Below are positions 12,352-23,534 of a stretch of 64,000 nt of DNA, in pieces. The notes under the pieces are model-generated. The model was not told the origin of the DNA. It saw nothing but the letters and a program-made list of their open reading frames with translations, and did not search any database. The DNA comes from Serendipita indica DSM 11827 (taxonomy: Eukaryota > Basidiomycota > Agaricomycetes > Sebacinales > Serendipitaceae), in contig CAJVGD010000015.1 of NCBI GenBank assembly GCA_910890315.1, forward strand, positions 62,001-126,000, read 5' to 3'. The translations under genes and the position numbers were made by a program. The stretch's first letter is position 1. Every line of letters starts with the position of its first letter.

Positions 12352-13189
12352 AATTTTGCATTTCCTCAATAGTTTGAGGAGAACAAAATGCTCGCAGTGT
12401 TTAGAGGTGATCAAGATGCCTGCATGTACTTATGGAGGGCTTGGACCAAAAGCCAGGCCTCTTTATGCTCGTCACCAGGTGTGGCCAGGAGGCTTTGGTG
12501 AGGATGTGACGAGTTTTCGAGTAGTATTCTAGAATATGTAGAGCTGGTTGAGCGAGCGCTCAAACCCTCGAATCCTAGGTTCGTCGGTGTATATCGAGAC
12601 AAAACGGCAGTTGGTTCTGGGCGTTAAGTGACACGTGAACCAGCCACTACGATAGACTTTTTAATCGCTGAAGCCTAATGGCAGGGTCCGAGTTTATACC
12701 CAACCAGGGGGGCGCTGTAACATGAGGCGTTACGTAGCCAATGGCCAACTAGAGGCAGAGGAGAATGTAGAAACATCATATCGAAAGTTGCAATGGCCTG
12801 GTTTCGAACATCTCATCTTGAATGTGGATGGAAGGGCGAGAGCCAGCCTGGCTGTGCGTAAGCGATGAAACCAAACCCTCAGTCTCACTGAGCCGCCCAC
12901 CTCTCAGGGTTTCTGCAAAAACTGCCTGCGTGAAGTTCCGTTCCGTATGTATTTCTTGTTTTCTCATTCCTGACCTCGTTTCCTGTCTGCTGACGTTCAT
13001 CGCCATGGACGGACAGCGCCCGCAACCCTCGACTTTTTTCTCTTGCTTGTTTACGAAGACGCGCGACGAACGACTCGGATTTCTAAACGATTACGACTCT
13101 TTTCTACCTAATAAGCACCTTCCGTCGCGCGCATTCTGCCCGTCGACGCGCCCGAGTCTTCAAACACCAAACGCAACGCAACATTGACC
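12352..13189. other. Intergenic region upstream of TEM1
   Basis: No gene recognised. Contains short antisense frames without splice or family support, a run of six G at about 12708, and CT-rich stretches near 12900-13180 typical of the promoter and 5' UTR of the GTPase gene that follows. Confidence 0.5.
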
Positions 13190-14138
13190 ATGGCAGCAGT
13201 GACCGCACCAGCACCGGCTACAGTCTCCGGCACGGGTCAGAATCCGCATCCGTTGCTCGACAATAATGAGGAGAAAAACTCGTACGTGTCTTTCGTGGCA
13301 CGGCCGTTGCTGCCTGGCCAGCGCGGTTGTGATCTTAGGAGATGGCGCTGACTGTGCTTTTTCTCTGCAGCGTCGTCGTCAAAGTTGGCATGGTTGGAGA
13401 CTCTCAGATTGGCAAGACGAGCTTGATGGTCAAATATGTCGAGGGGAGCTTCGATGAGGACTACATCCAAACCCTCGGTTCGCCACACGTCCTTTTGCCT
13501 CTAAAACATCGTTTCTGATCATCAAATAGGCGTAAATTTCATGGAAAAGACCATCTCTGTCCGGCGAACCACGATCACATTTTCCATCTGGGATCTCGGA
13601 GGTCTGTCACGCGATGTGTCGACTAGATGTAACCCTCATGATTCATAGGCCAGAGAGAATTCGTCAACATGTTGCCGCTTGTGTGCAACGACGCGGTCGC
13701 TATCCTCTTCATGTTCGACCTTAGCCGAAAGGCAACATTGAATTCGGTCAAGGAATGGTACAGACAAGCGCGAGGATTTAACAAGGTGCGTTATCGGTGT
13801 TTTATCGCGTGCTAGCTAACCTCTGGTACGCAGACGGCTATCCCGTTTCTCATCGGCACCAAGTATGACTTGTTTGCCAGTCTTCCACACGACGAGCAGG
13901 AAGAGATTACCAAGCAGGTCCGCATCTATTTGGTGCTAACCATCCACCATCTAACAAAGAATAGGCGAAGCGGTTCGCAAAGGCCATGCACGCCGGCTTG
14001 GTATTTTGCTCGACAGCTGCATCGATCAACGTCCAGAAGATCTTTAAGATTATCCTCGCCAAGGCATTCGACTTGAAATGTGTCATTCCGGAGATTGACG
14101 CAGTCGGAGAGCCGATCATTCAATACATCGATGTCTAA
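13190..14138 (+). CDS. TEM1: Septation/mitotic-exit Ras-like GTPase Tem1/Spg1
   Basis: Small GTPase of the Tem1/Spg1 family that starts the mitotic exit or septation initiation network at the spindle pole body. Six exons: 13190-13281, 13371-13477, 13530-13601, 13649-13785, 13834-13917, 13965-14138; 221 residues. The short N-terminal extension is Ala/Pro rich. G1 is [11 protein letters not shown], preceded by VVVKVGMV; G3 is [12 protein letters not shown], where Gln follows GG as in Spg1; G4 is GTKYDLF rather than the usual NKxD, typical of this family; G5 is FCSTAAS. No C-terminal prenylation CAAX box is present; the protein ends IIQYIDV, as expected for Tem1 kin. The start ATG at 13190 follows an ACATTGACC context and is the first in frame. 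Confidence 0.95.
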
Positions 14139-14981
14139 GCTGCGACTCATCTTTTCCTTTTCCTCTTCGACTCGGCCTGCATCCCAACTCTCAGATATCC
14201 CTCAGCATTACTATCTAATCACGACACTGTCACCGTGTCACCTGTACACTGTCTACCGCCTTTTTTTTTGTTCATCTGTGAGTGGCCGGATGACCGCTTT
14301 GGTTCCTTTACTCATGCGTTGTCTAGTGAATCATCGTCAGCCTACTATAGACCCAGATTTTCGTTACCCGATCCCCACTATTCCCCACCCATCGCATGCA
14401 GATACATTCATCACACACACTCGTTGAAAATATCAGGTCCGTCCCTACTCACTCACTCTCCTTATGCATCCTCGTTTCCTTTTCCTACCCAAAAAAAGAC
14501 ACTTTGGAACGTTTTGCAAAAGTATCCATCTATTCGTCGCCGTTGTCGTATATACTCTGAAAAAAAAAAGCAAGACGCAAATTGCGTGCTGGTAATGTCT
14601 TGTGTGAATACTTGAGCTTTTCTTGGGCAATACGTCGTATGCGCGGATTTAAAACGGACAAAAAGGACAAGAATAGGCCCAGAGTTCAAGACATAATTGG
14701 AGCGCGAACTGATCTTGGCCCTTGAAACGCACGCAATGCGGAGCGTGTAAATTGCTGCGGGTCGTCATTGGAGTTACAAGCGGTGTCCCCGAAATAAGAT
14801 ATATCCATTTCTCAAGTGGGAAGCTGGCAGGCTCGGCTGTCCGCGGGGGCACATTGTACAAATGTCCGGTTCCCAAACAAACCTTGATAACTTGAACCGC
14901 TCCGCTTCGCTCGTTTTTTACGCTCATTTGCTCATCTCACTGACGCACATCTCGTCTTTGTCGTCTTGAACCTCTTTGGAA
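14139..14981. other. Intergenic region, TEM1 3' side to GPI-protein promoter
   Basis: No gene supported. Holds a 10-base T run near 14266, a 10-base A run near 14560 and CA-rich sequence; the right half is the likely promoter of the gene at 14982. Antisense frames here have no recognisable protein features. Confidence 0.5.
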
Positions 14982-15865
14982 ATGTACGCTCCGGCTATCC
15001 TCAAGTCTCTCCTTGCCCTCGCGGTTCTCGCTGTTGCCCCCGCTGCCGCGGAGCTCTCGGTATGTCTACTTTCTTGCATTACACGGACACAATGCTTATG
15101 ATCTGAATCTGTAATCGCTCAGGTTACTTCTCCGATTGCCACCACGACTTGCACGGGTGGTCAGACATGCGAAGTTGCATGGAGGGACAATGGTGAGGGC
15201 GTAACCCTCGCCCAGCAGGGCTTGTGCACCGTTGCGCTCTACGTTGGAGGTCGTATTTCGCAGGTAAGTCTCCATCTTTGTCCCTCCCCGGCGGCGGCTG
15301 GCCTCGGCCAGCGGTGATTGCCCGTGGCTCTGGCGTCTAAGGACGAAAACAAGATTACGCTCCGTGGTATTCCCACGCCACTACATAGCCAAAGGACCTA
15401 GAGGCCGCCTAAACTCCGGATCGTGCGGCCAGTAAATTCTGACGGACCTCTACAGACGTTCCTTCAGCCAATCGCGTTCCCAACAGCTATAAACGTTAGT
15501 ACTACGGCGGCTATACAATTTGTAGTGGATCCCTCGGTCGGCGAAGACTCGTCCGAGTACTTCATCCGATTTTCGAGTCAAACGCTCACACAGGCTAACT
15601 CGACTACGGGGCTCCTTACCTCTCTTTCTCCGCCAAGTTCAGGCTTACAGGGATGACTGGGAGATTCAACGAGACAGTTCAAGCCCAGATCAGCAGCAGC
15701 GCACTGCCTACACCAACTGGAAACACCGCGACGTCTGCAGGGACCACTTCAACCCGTTCTACAACACGTGCGTCTACCAGCACTCCTGGTGCAGCCAGCC
15801 GTAACTCAGCTGTCGGAGCTGCTGCGGGAGCCATTGCCCTTGCCGGCCTCGCTGCCTTGCTCTAA
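14982..15865 (+). CDS. Kre9/Knh1-like GPI-anchored cell-wall protein, one frame break
   Basis: Small secreted Ser/Thr-rich protein with the Kre9/Knh1-type N-terminal domain common in agaricomycetes. Exons: 14982-15059 (signal peptide LLALAVLAVAPAAAEL), 15123-15263 (SPIATTTCTGGQTCEVAW), 15456-15865. The third exon reads to EYFIRFSSQTL, then the frame must change by one base near the GGGG at 15607-15611 to give APYLSFSAKFRLTGMTGRF, after which it runs through a Thr/Ser-rich stalk to the hydrophobic GPI-signal end AVGAAAGAIALAGLAALL. Everything else looks intact, so a base missing in the G run, by mutation or by sequencing error, is the simplest reading. The second intron (15264-15455, 192 nt) is far longer than its neighbours and holds the palindrome GCTGGCCTCGGCCAGC. 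Function inferred: wall glucan assembly or surface structure. Confidence 0.75.
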
Positions 15866-17627
15866 GGAGCTTTCAATGGCAAAATAATGCGTCTAACTCT
15901 CTCTTTGAGCGTATGATCCTTCACGAGCATGCTCTCCCGTTCGTTGGGATGACCTATCGAACCAAAACAAACCCCAACCCACGCTCCTTATCCCGACTCT
16001 CATCCGTTCATTTGTTTCTTCTCCCATCTCTTCCTCGAGGAGTTGATGACTGTTACCCATGGATTTATTCCGTACACTAATCTTCTGTCAAATTGATGTT
16101 GACATTTCTACTGTATCCGGTCTAGTTTAAGAAGGCTGATTCAACCCATGAATGCGACGTAAAACAAATACTGAGTAAAGAGACCGCTAAGTGCATCATC
16201 GTCGTCGTGTTCTCCTCTCATGGCTTCGCTTGCATGCTCACGGGTTCGTCGCGGTGTTGCATATCCTCCGAAAGCTTCTTGTCAGACTCTTAGACGAAAA
16301 CCACAGGACCCCGAGATACTAGAAGAACGTTTGAGACATTGTCTGGAGAGACTGCTGGGTCTGATTGAATGCTCGGGCACCCATCTAGTTTAGAACAGAC
16401 AGCTAGGAAGAACTCTTCGCAGGTAATGAAAGGAGGTATCGACTCTCAGCAGGATTCTCACACCCAAAAAAAGTTTTCAAATGCAAGGAAGGCGAATTCA
16501 CAGCCATTAGGGAGTGTAAAAGTATGAGAATCATCGATAACATCCGCCCGGGCACTCCTGAGTATCCAACTATCCACTTGGGATGCATAATCCTGCGTTT
16601 TCTTCTCTCAGATCGTTATGGTGGGTGAATGAGCTTGGCAGCTGGGAATATGCCTCACAAAATGCTCAAGCAAGTCGTCGGGGAATGCCACCTCCATGTA
16701 TGAAGGAGGGCAAGCTTCTCCTGCCAATAGTCCCGTATGAGAGACTTTCACGCCAGCTCGCATAGGTCGCATACTCTGATCACTTTCCTAAGATACAAGA
16801 CGGAACAGGCTGCGCCCTAGATCCTCATTTGCCCTTTTATAAGACGAGTGTCCCTCCAAAGCTCGTTTTCAACACGTGGCTCGCTTGGTTTGCGGACATC
16901 CAAGATGGCGACAGCAAAACATGGGAGCACGGTATGATCTTCAAATGTAACCTGAAGCATCCAAAATCAGACAAGCCGCTAATGGTACGTGATTTGTTCA
17001 TTTTGTTGGTCACTTTAAACATAAGATCCAGTTGCTCCACGTTTCCCCCCTTCTTTGACAAGTCCATCTACTTGGTTGCCACCGCGAGTCGGAATTGATC
17101 TTTCACCCATTGATAGCTCTGGTAAGTCATAGGCTTGTCATAACACCAGATGATAATATTATCTCGCAGCAACACAATCAGGGCCACTTCATCCATCCCT
17201 ACAAGTCCCAGAGCAGCAGCCTCGGCATGTTGGTCATCGCACCAGCGCGAAGAACTTGAAGACACTCGAGGGACCACCAAAGAAGCGCCCAAGACTCGAA
17301 GACTCACAACATTCTTCAGGAAAGCTATCTCACTAGACCATTGGCCTAAGGAGCTGTCAGGGAGCAAGGGTCCTTCGACCAGACAAACCGGTATTATGAA
17401 GTAGTCTAATTACCTATGGTGACGACGAGTTGTTTTTTGAGGGTTTATAAAGGTGGTGCCGTTTAAACTGTGCCTAAATATTGGCGACGCGTTCGATTAC
17501 GCTGAGTCTTCTTCGAAGAGAGAGTATCACACTAGCTTCGTATCACGGATATACAAGAGTGCAGCCATACCGGTCTGATGCAAGAAGGCTCAGTTCAGGG
17601 TATGCATACGATGTATTAAGGAGAGGT
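15866..17627. other. Gene-poor region between the GPI protein and RPN3
   Basis: Apart from the RPN3 remnant at 16187-16263, I find no supported gene. A plus-strand frame at 16829-17098 and overlapping frames on both strands at 17068-17404 are open but match nothing I know and lack a convincing gene structure. The right edge is the 3' flank of RPN3. Confidence 0.5.
16187..16263 (-). pseudogene. Remnant of a duplicated RPN3 3' end
   Basis: About 75 bp match the last coding exon of RPN3 at 17630-17745 in the same orientation. Shared pieces on the minus strand are ACCGTGAGCATGCAAGC-like sequence and the acidic end MRGEHDDDDAL. Relative to the intact gene, about 35 bp of the middle (the LEREKELSREV part) are missing, and the remainder carries substitutions. 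No further RPN3 sequence is seen upstream on this strand, so this is a fragment 1.4 kb downstream of its parent. Confidence 0.7.
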
Positions 17628-19520
17628 TTACAGATCTCCAAGTGCATCATCATCATCGTCGTGCTCGCCTCTCATTACCTCACGTGATAGCTCCTTTTCC
17701 CGTTCGAGTGCAGCTTGCACGCTCACGAGTTCCTTGCGGTGTGCATTGAGCGGGTAGCGCATAGCCTAGATAAACATCATCAGCACAAAATATATGGGGG
17801 AACAGAAATAGAAGACTCACTCGGACACTCTCGTTGTGCAACTGCAAGCAAAACGCAATCCGGCGTCCAAACACATCGACAACCTCCGGTCCATAGCCCC
17901 TCATGAGGCCCGTGTGCACCTCTGCCCTCACGAGTGCCTCGCCCTGTGGCCGACTCTTCCCACCGAGATTGAACGCAGCTTTGCTCGCCTGGCCAACAAC
18001 ACCTAACCCTTCTCCATTGCTTGTTCCTTCGATTTCGTACCCCTTTTGAACCATCCACCCACGTTCGTGCACGATGCTCGCGTCAATGACGCCGTCTCGA
18101 ATAGCCTTACCCACGACATATTCGGCGTCTTCTTCGCTCTCCAAGTGAAGTTTCAAGCAAATGTCGCGAAGAGAGATGCGCGAATAAGCTAGCGAGAGCT
18201 TGCGTAGACCAGTCTTGATCACATTTTGGCGTAGGCGCGAGAGTAAGGTGAGTGTGCAGTCCGAGGTAAACTGGGCCGCGTGTGTTTGGAGTGTCGTCTG
18301 GAATTGGGAGAGCGACCCTGCACGGACGGCTGCGCGCGAGTATCGATGATGAGTTATAATGAACTAGTCACTTGGCGGGTTGGGCTTACCGCGTACAATG
18401 TCCGCATAGGGCTTGAGCGGCTTCTCGAGCACGACATGTCGGAACATTTGACGCTCGGGGATTTCACCCATCAACAGCTCTACGACGATGAAAAATTTGT
18501 GCACGGCTTGATAGAACCCAGGAGCTGTGGTGGCGGGCGGAGCACGTCTAATGGCCTGCTGGAATTGGGTGTGCGCCTGAGTGTAGGAGAGTTGTACGGC
18601 TTTGATACGACCTTTTCAACAATCTTCAATACACGGACGCGTAAGGAGAGACTGTCATACCGAGGTAAAAGTGGTTTCGTGCCAATTGAGGGTTCGCAGC
18701 GGATTGCGGAAAGTTGGTCTTGGAGACAAACTTGTCCGCTTGAGAGAAGAGATTATAATGCAGATAGTTGCGAAGGAGCAGGTTGATGAGAACAGCTTGT
18801 GTATCGTCGTCGCGGCGAAGCGCGGCAGTGCGCTGAGCAGCGAGTAATTCACTAGGATCGCTGAGTAACAATCTATGGAATCATGGGAGAGCTCACGGTC
18901 GAAGAGACGCAAGGTGCTCGGGATCAACTACCTCGTAAGCTCGGCCATACGCCCACCAAATCTTTGCTCCAATCGGATCCATTGTTCGTCGGTTCAAAGA
19001 TTGAATCTTTGCAGCCGACTCTTTTGCCAAGGTCAACGCCGCCTTCCGAGATTGCTCGGTGGGTGTCGACAGTAGATGATGAATGAGCAAAAGGCGCAAG
19101 TACATTTCTGTCTCTGGCAAATCGGCTGTCTGTGTAGATGCAGTCGAGGTGTCTACGTCCATGGACGAGGAGACATTGAGGTGCGGTTTAAGAGCTTTGG
19201 CCGCTGGTCCATCTGATATTCTTATCAGCCCGTCTTCAAACTATCATGATGAAATACATACCCTTGACCAAGTTTTCGTCAATAGCCTGGGCAATCGCCT
19301 CTGCGGTGAGGGACTTGCGTAACGCGGTGAGATTTCTCAAAGCACGATGCGCAAATCTTGGTTCCATCGAGCCCACACCCCGCTCGATGAGTGCTACATT
19401 AGCTTTGATCTCTTGCGCTGGCGTAAGCTTCTTCGGGGCTGCATCCTTGGACTCCTTGTCCTTGTTTGCCACGTCCGTGTCGAGTTTGAGTGGCTTCATG
19501 TCAACATCCTTGTCTGCCAT
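17628..19520 (-). CDS. RPN3: 26S proteasome regulatory subunit Rpn3 (PSMD3)
   Basis: Non-ATPase subunit of the 19S lid, a PCI-domain scaffold. Six exons: 19520-19262, 19212-18897, 18860-18661, 18611-18390, 18329-17821, 17765-17628; 547 residues. The N-terminus is Lys/Asp rich (MADKDVDMKPLKLDTD). The middle helical repeats include EMYLRLLLIHHLL and NLLLRNYLHYNLFSQADKF. The PCI region includes LRQNVIKTGLRKLSLAYSRI and LRDICLKLHLESEEDAEYVV. The protein ends in an acidic tail, EHDDDDDALGDL. One intron (18861-18896) is only 36 nt. All family landmarks are present, with no sign of damage. Confidence 0.95.
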
Positions 19521-19916
19521 GATTCGCGATGTTTAGATTGTGAGATGCGCGGTGGACGACGAGGAGCGTAGTAGCTGACGCGTCCAAGCTGTTTGCACAA
19601 ACAACACGGGCCTTTGCCTTCGACCACGACTGCTGGCAAACGCTGTAAGTCAAAATACCATTTCAATCTACACAAGATGAACCGGATAAACAAGCATAGT
19701 TCACCCTGAAACTAGCCATGTTGACAAACATTCATCCCAAATGTCTTTCGCTCCTATCTGATCCCTCTCCATCCTCTTCCAACCTAAAAGCTGACTATTT
19801 CTCTTTTCAGACATCTTCTAGTCTAATGATCGTCTTCGAATGGGGTATTTGCTAGCACATACAATAGAAAAGAGCGAGAATAGACAAGCAACAAGGAACG
19901 AAAATATAAACGAAAG

Positions 19917-21271
19917 TCATTCAATGATCATGCGATCAAAATATTGGTGGCTAACTGGTGAACCCATGCTGTATGGATGAGAAAAGTGGGTAGCTTCTGT
20001 CCCAGGGCTACTGCTTTCTAGGTATGAAGGCGGCGACTCCATTGGGACTACGTGGGTGTAGGCTTCGATTTTACTGGCTCGCCATGCAGCCGCAACACGA
20101 GAGCGGGTAATCTGGTGTGAGATAACGGCTGGAGGAGGGCTATACGGCTCGGCATACCCTCCAACATCACCCCGTGATACTTCGACAACTTCCAGTGGAA
20201 TCTCGTCAAGAGGCATTGCCTGTGGTTTGTATACGTTTTGGACGGCTATTCCGCGCCTGAATCGTCGTCTCCTCCACAGAAGTAACACGGCTAATATGAG
20301 CAGTAGGACAGCGATGCCACCTAGGGTTCCGCCTATTATGGCAGCAACGTTGATTTTCTCTGCTCCTGCGCAACCGTAGAGGTTTCGGATAGGAATGGTT
20401 TGGTTGAGGCGGCAGAGGTTGTCAACTCGGACGTGTCTGTGACAGGCTCGTAAAGAGAGGTGATTACCCCCGACGTCGACGAGATTCGCTCCGTTGTTGA
20501 AGTAGGCTCCACCGGTCCAAGAGTAAGATCAAGACGACGAAACATTAGATTGTACCATTCCTGCGGAACCTGGAACACGGTGGTATGGATGGCAACGTCG
20601 ACTAGCACAGTCCCGTCGGCATTGAAGACATCCAGTATCCCCGAATGCAGAAAGTGGCGGTCTATGGGCCAGTTACTAAACGATGGCTAAGTCAAAAGCT
20701 GGGTCGTACCGTCTCCCCAGTGAGTTCCATTTGTTGGATATCCCAGCTGTGTGCTCAAATCATCCGTGAATTGGTAGCCGCCCACACTAGAATGTATTGA
20801 GACAGCGCGACTGTCCGTGATATTGCTCAGCGAGTTGGCCCGAAAGCCCCAGCTACTAAAATTTCCTTTTAGAACCGATGTCTTGGCTGACCACTGGCGT
20901 AACTTACAATGCCACCCGATCTGGAGTGCCTCTCAGAGAGGTGAGGTTGAGCGCTATCGTGGTCTGCAAAGACATGGTTTGATAGCCATGTTCATCTGCA
21001 GTTGCGTAAGAAGAACCAATCGTGATCTGGTAATTCGCAGCGGGCACGATGTAGTTGTCGCCTCGGCGGGAGATCAGCCATCAGTGTATACAGCGGCGCG
21101 CCGCTCACAGGTGTGATTCATAAACCCAGAGCACGTCCAGGGTCCACCACGCGAGGTCAAAAGACTGTTCTGTGAGAGAAATACGGAATAGGGGACAGGC
21201 GTTAGAGACATGAGTTGGAGGATGGTCGTGAAAAGACAGAGCCAAAAGAGAGGAAGGAGAGCAGAAAACAT
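19917..21271 (-). CDS. Secreted-ectodomain single-pass membrane protein, unknown function
   Basis: Unrecognised type I membrane protein. Start ATG 21271 gives a signal peptide (MFSALLPLFWLCLFTTIL). Readable exons: 21271 to about 21112, about 21065-20909, about 20862-20711, about 20663 to about 20550, then a last exon to 19917. The ectodomain has Asn-glycosylation sites (NHT, NLTS, NITD, NGTH) and the segments YFNNGANLVDVGGNHLSL and NQTIPIRNLYGCAG. One transmembrane helix, GGIAVLLLILAVLLLW, is followed by a basic WRRRRFRRG stop-transfer and a Pro/Ser-rich cytoplasmic tail of about 115 residues. The frame changes between about 20560 and 20515; a 32-nt intron is the only splice I can find, so this junction is uncertain. 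It could be a wall-sensor-like protein, but I see no WSC or Mid2 signature. Confidence 0.6.
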
Positions 21272-21742
21272 GATTCGTACGCACTGGCGTTTGATATATC
21301 CCCGTTTCTCCGTTCGGGCTTGCATGTGCTCTGGTGGAGGCTAACAGGCCTCGCGACGGTAGGTGGACGCTGACGTCTCAGTAAGAGCATTGAGACGCCG
21401 CCATGAGAACCAAAGTGAGAGCAGTACTCGGATGACCCTAGCGTTGACAGCAGGCCCTGGCTGTACTAGCTCGCAACTGTGGCCAACCTGATCAGAAAGC
21501 CATGTCACCCCAGAAGACTTGTTTTGGCAGTGATTTTGTCTTTTGTGCTGGGGATTTACACAGCTCTGCAATCCCAGCCCGCTGCCAGGGATCAATAGTC
21601 ACAAGAAGCGCTTTCACCGTAAATAAAATGGACATTGAGTTGAATTTAGCATCATGACAGTAATATAGATATATGACGGCGGGCATGCGACCTATACAGT
21701 GTCAATAACTCGTAAGAGGCCATGGGCTGGCTTACCAAGGCT
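21272..21742. other. Intergenic region
   Basis: No supported gene; short antisense frames only. It includes the promoter side of the membrane-protein gene (left) and the 3' flank of ISD11 (right). Confidence 0.45.
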
Positions 21743-22057
21743 TCACGAGTCGCTTCTTTCCATTTTATCAGGCGTCTTATCGGACAAGGATACGTCTTCT
21801 TCGGTCTCTACGACGAGTTTTCGTCCGCCGAACATCTGATTAATCGTCGCGGCACGCTTGAGAACCTCTAGCTCCTTCTTCTTCTCCTTTATGAAAGCAT
21901 CGAGCTTGGTCGAGTCTTGCTCAGATTGTGCCGCTTTGAAGAGGTCGTTGGTCCTTCGAACAAAATAGTTGCGAAAATTGTATGACGCAAAGGATTGCGA
22001 GGTACGTAGAGTGTTTGCATAGAGCACATTGAGCGCTTCTCGAGCTGGACCAGACAT
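21743..22057 (-). CDS. ISD11: Mitochondrial Fe-S assembly protein Isd11 (LYRM4 family)
   Basis: Single-exon gene of 104 residues. Isd11 binds and stabilises the cysteine desulfurase Nfs1 together with acyl carrier protein in the mitochondrial matrix. The family core is clear: VLYANTLRTSQSFASYNFR followed by NYFVRRTNDLFK. The arginine of the name-giving LYR tripeptide is replaced (LYA), while the downstream Phe and Arg positions are kept. The tail EETEVVLK-like Glu/Asp region is variable in the family. It shares a 104-bp divergent promoter with SYF2. Confidence 0.85.
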   Translation of the reverse strand: MSGPAREALNVLYANTLRTSQSFASYNFRNYFVRRTNDLFKAAQSEQDSTKLDAFIKEKKKELEVLKRAATINQMFGGRKLVVETEEDVSLSDKTPDKMERSDS

Positions 22058-22161
22058 TTCTGATTTTGGAGACTGTCAGAGTTCGTGACCAAGAAGTGGC
22101 GGCTCGTCGGAGCAAACTTGAACTCCCTCCACAACTTGCCATCAACTCTAAGATCTGAAGG
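22058..22161. promoter_or_regulatory. Divergent promoter, ISD11 / SYF2
   Basis: Only 104 bp separate the two start codons, which point away from each other, so both promoters and 5' UTRs must fit in or overlap this interval. No classical TATA box is evident. Confidence 0.6.
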
Positions 22162-23430
22162 ATGCCTCCAAAACGCGGAACAAAGAAAAAGGCACAGGCT
22201 GCGAAAGTGGAAGTTCCAGTCGACGAGGAGATGCAAGATGTTGAATCCAGTACGCAGCCGGAGAAGGAGATGAGCCAGCCTCCTACGACGGCAGTGGCAG
22301 CTGAAGAAAGTGCAAACGAGGAGTCTGTTGCCTCTGGTGCTGAAGGGCCATCCGCAAAGAAGTTGGTGTTGACACCACAAGAACGGGCTGCAAAGCTTGA
22401 AGCACTACGGGAGCGCATGGTCTGTGTTATACGCACAGTTTAACATGACACATTCGCTCATCATGTCATTTCTCCCATAGCGTGCGTCTGCGATCGCCAA
22501 CAGACGCGATCTCATTGAGGAGAGCAATAGAGCAAAGCACAACGCAAAGGAGCTCGCTCGTCTAGAAAGAAAGCGAAAGCTTGCTGAAACACTTCGAGAA
22601 AAGGTACTTTTGTTTGCCTCGGTCTCTCCCATCCGCTGATCCGTCCAGATTGAGGCGCAGGAAACCGGTGAAGATCTCGAACGCAAACGAAACTGGGAAT
22701 ACAGCATCGAAGAGGATCAGAATTGGGCTGAGAAGATGGAAAAGAAGGCGAGGAATGCCGACTTTGAGTTCCATGGTAAGCATAATTAGTCGGATTGTTG
22801 CCAAGCTAACTCGAAACTAGACTATGACTCTACGGCGCACCGTAAATATGAAAAGGACCTCGACCTCCTGCGACCGGATCTCATAACCTACAATCATGAC
22901 AAGGAGCGAGCACTCGGCCTCGAACCGGGAACGCTGGTCACAGTCGACGAGACTGGTAGAGCAGTCTTGACCGCAGCCGCTCTGGATCGTGGTACAATGA
23001 CATCCGGTACGTCATTCAATGCTGCCATGTGGCTGGGACTCATTCATCCAGGCGCATCTGCCAGTGGGACGAATGCCGAAGTCCTGTACCGCGACGCAAA
23101 CAGCCTTAGCTATGCGGACAACAAACCTAGCGAAGAAGCAATCGACCGCGTGGTCAACAAGCTCAATAACGAGTTCGTACACGCCCCGCTCTCAAGGTCA
23201 TACTCTAACCCATGTCTAGTCTCGACAAACGCGGCAAATGGTCAAGGAAGCGCGCTAATGAAGACGAGGGAGATGTCACCTACATCAACCAACGAAACAA
23301 AGTCTTCAACAAAAAGGTATGCACGTGCATGTATCTCGTCCAGATTTCTGATCGTCTACAGATTGCGCGTTTCTACGACAAATACACAACCGAGATACGG
23401 GACAGCTTTGAGCGTGGAACTGCCGTCTAA
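22162..23430 (+). CDS. SYF2: Pre-mRNA-splicing factor Syf2
   Basis: Component of the NineTeen/Prp19-associated spliceosomal complex. Seven exons: 22162-22419, 22481-22603, 22649-22775, 22821-23006, 23052-23172, 23220-23316, 23362-23430; 326 residues. The N-terminus is Lys/Glu rich and disordered. The SYF2 domain runs from about residue 90: RRDLIEESNRAKHNAKEL, NWEYSIEEDQNWAEKMEKK, YRDANSLSYADNKPSEEAID and TYINQRNKVFNKKIARFYD. The 45-nt intron 23007-23051 is needed to keep the family spacing; without it, a 15-residue insert (including WLGLIHP) would appear. Confidence 0.9.
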
Positions 23431-23534
23431 CGATCTTTTCTCGAACTCGGGAACACTCCCTAATTTATTGTTACTGTGGTATGTATACTCTGGCGATACA
23501 CTATATTACAAAAGATGCTCTCTATACCATCAAG

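Noticed and set aside
12540-12580. Possible tRNA B-box-like sequence (CCCTCGAATCCTAGG)
   Set aside because: No matching A-box or cloverleaf could be built around it on either strand.
14546-14580. A and T runs as possible retroposon tails
   Set aside because: No target-site duplications or internal element sequence seen nearby; simple homopolymers in an intergenic region.
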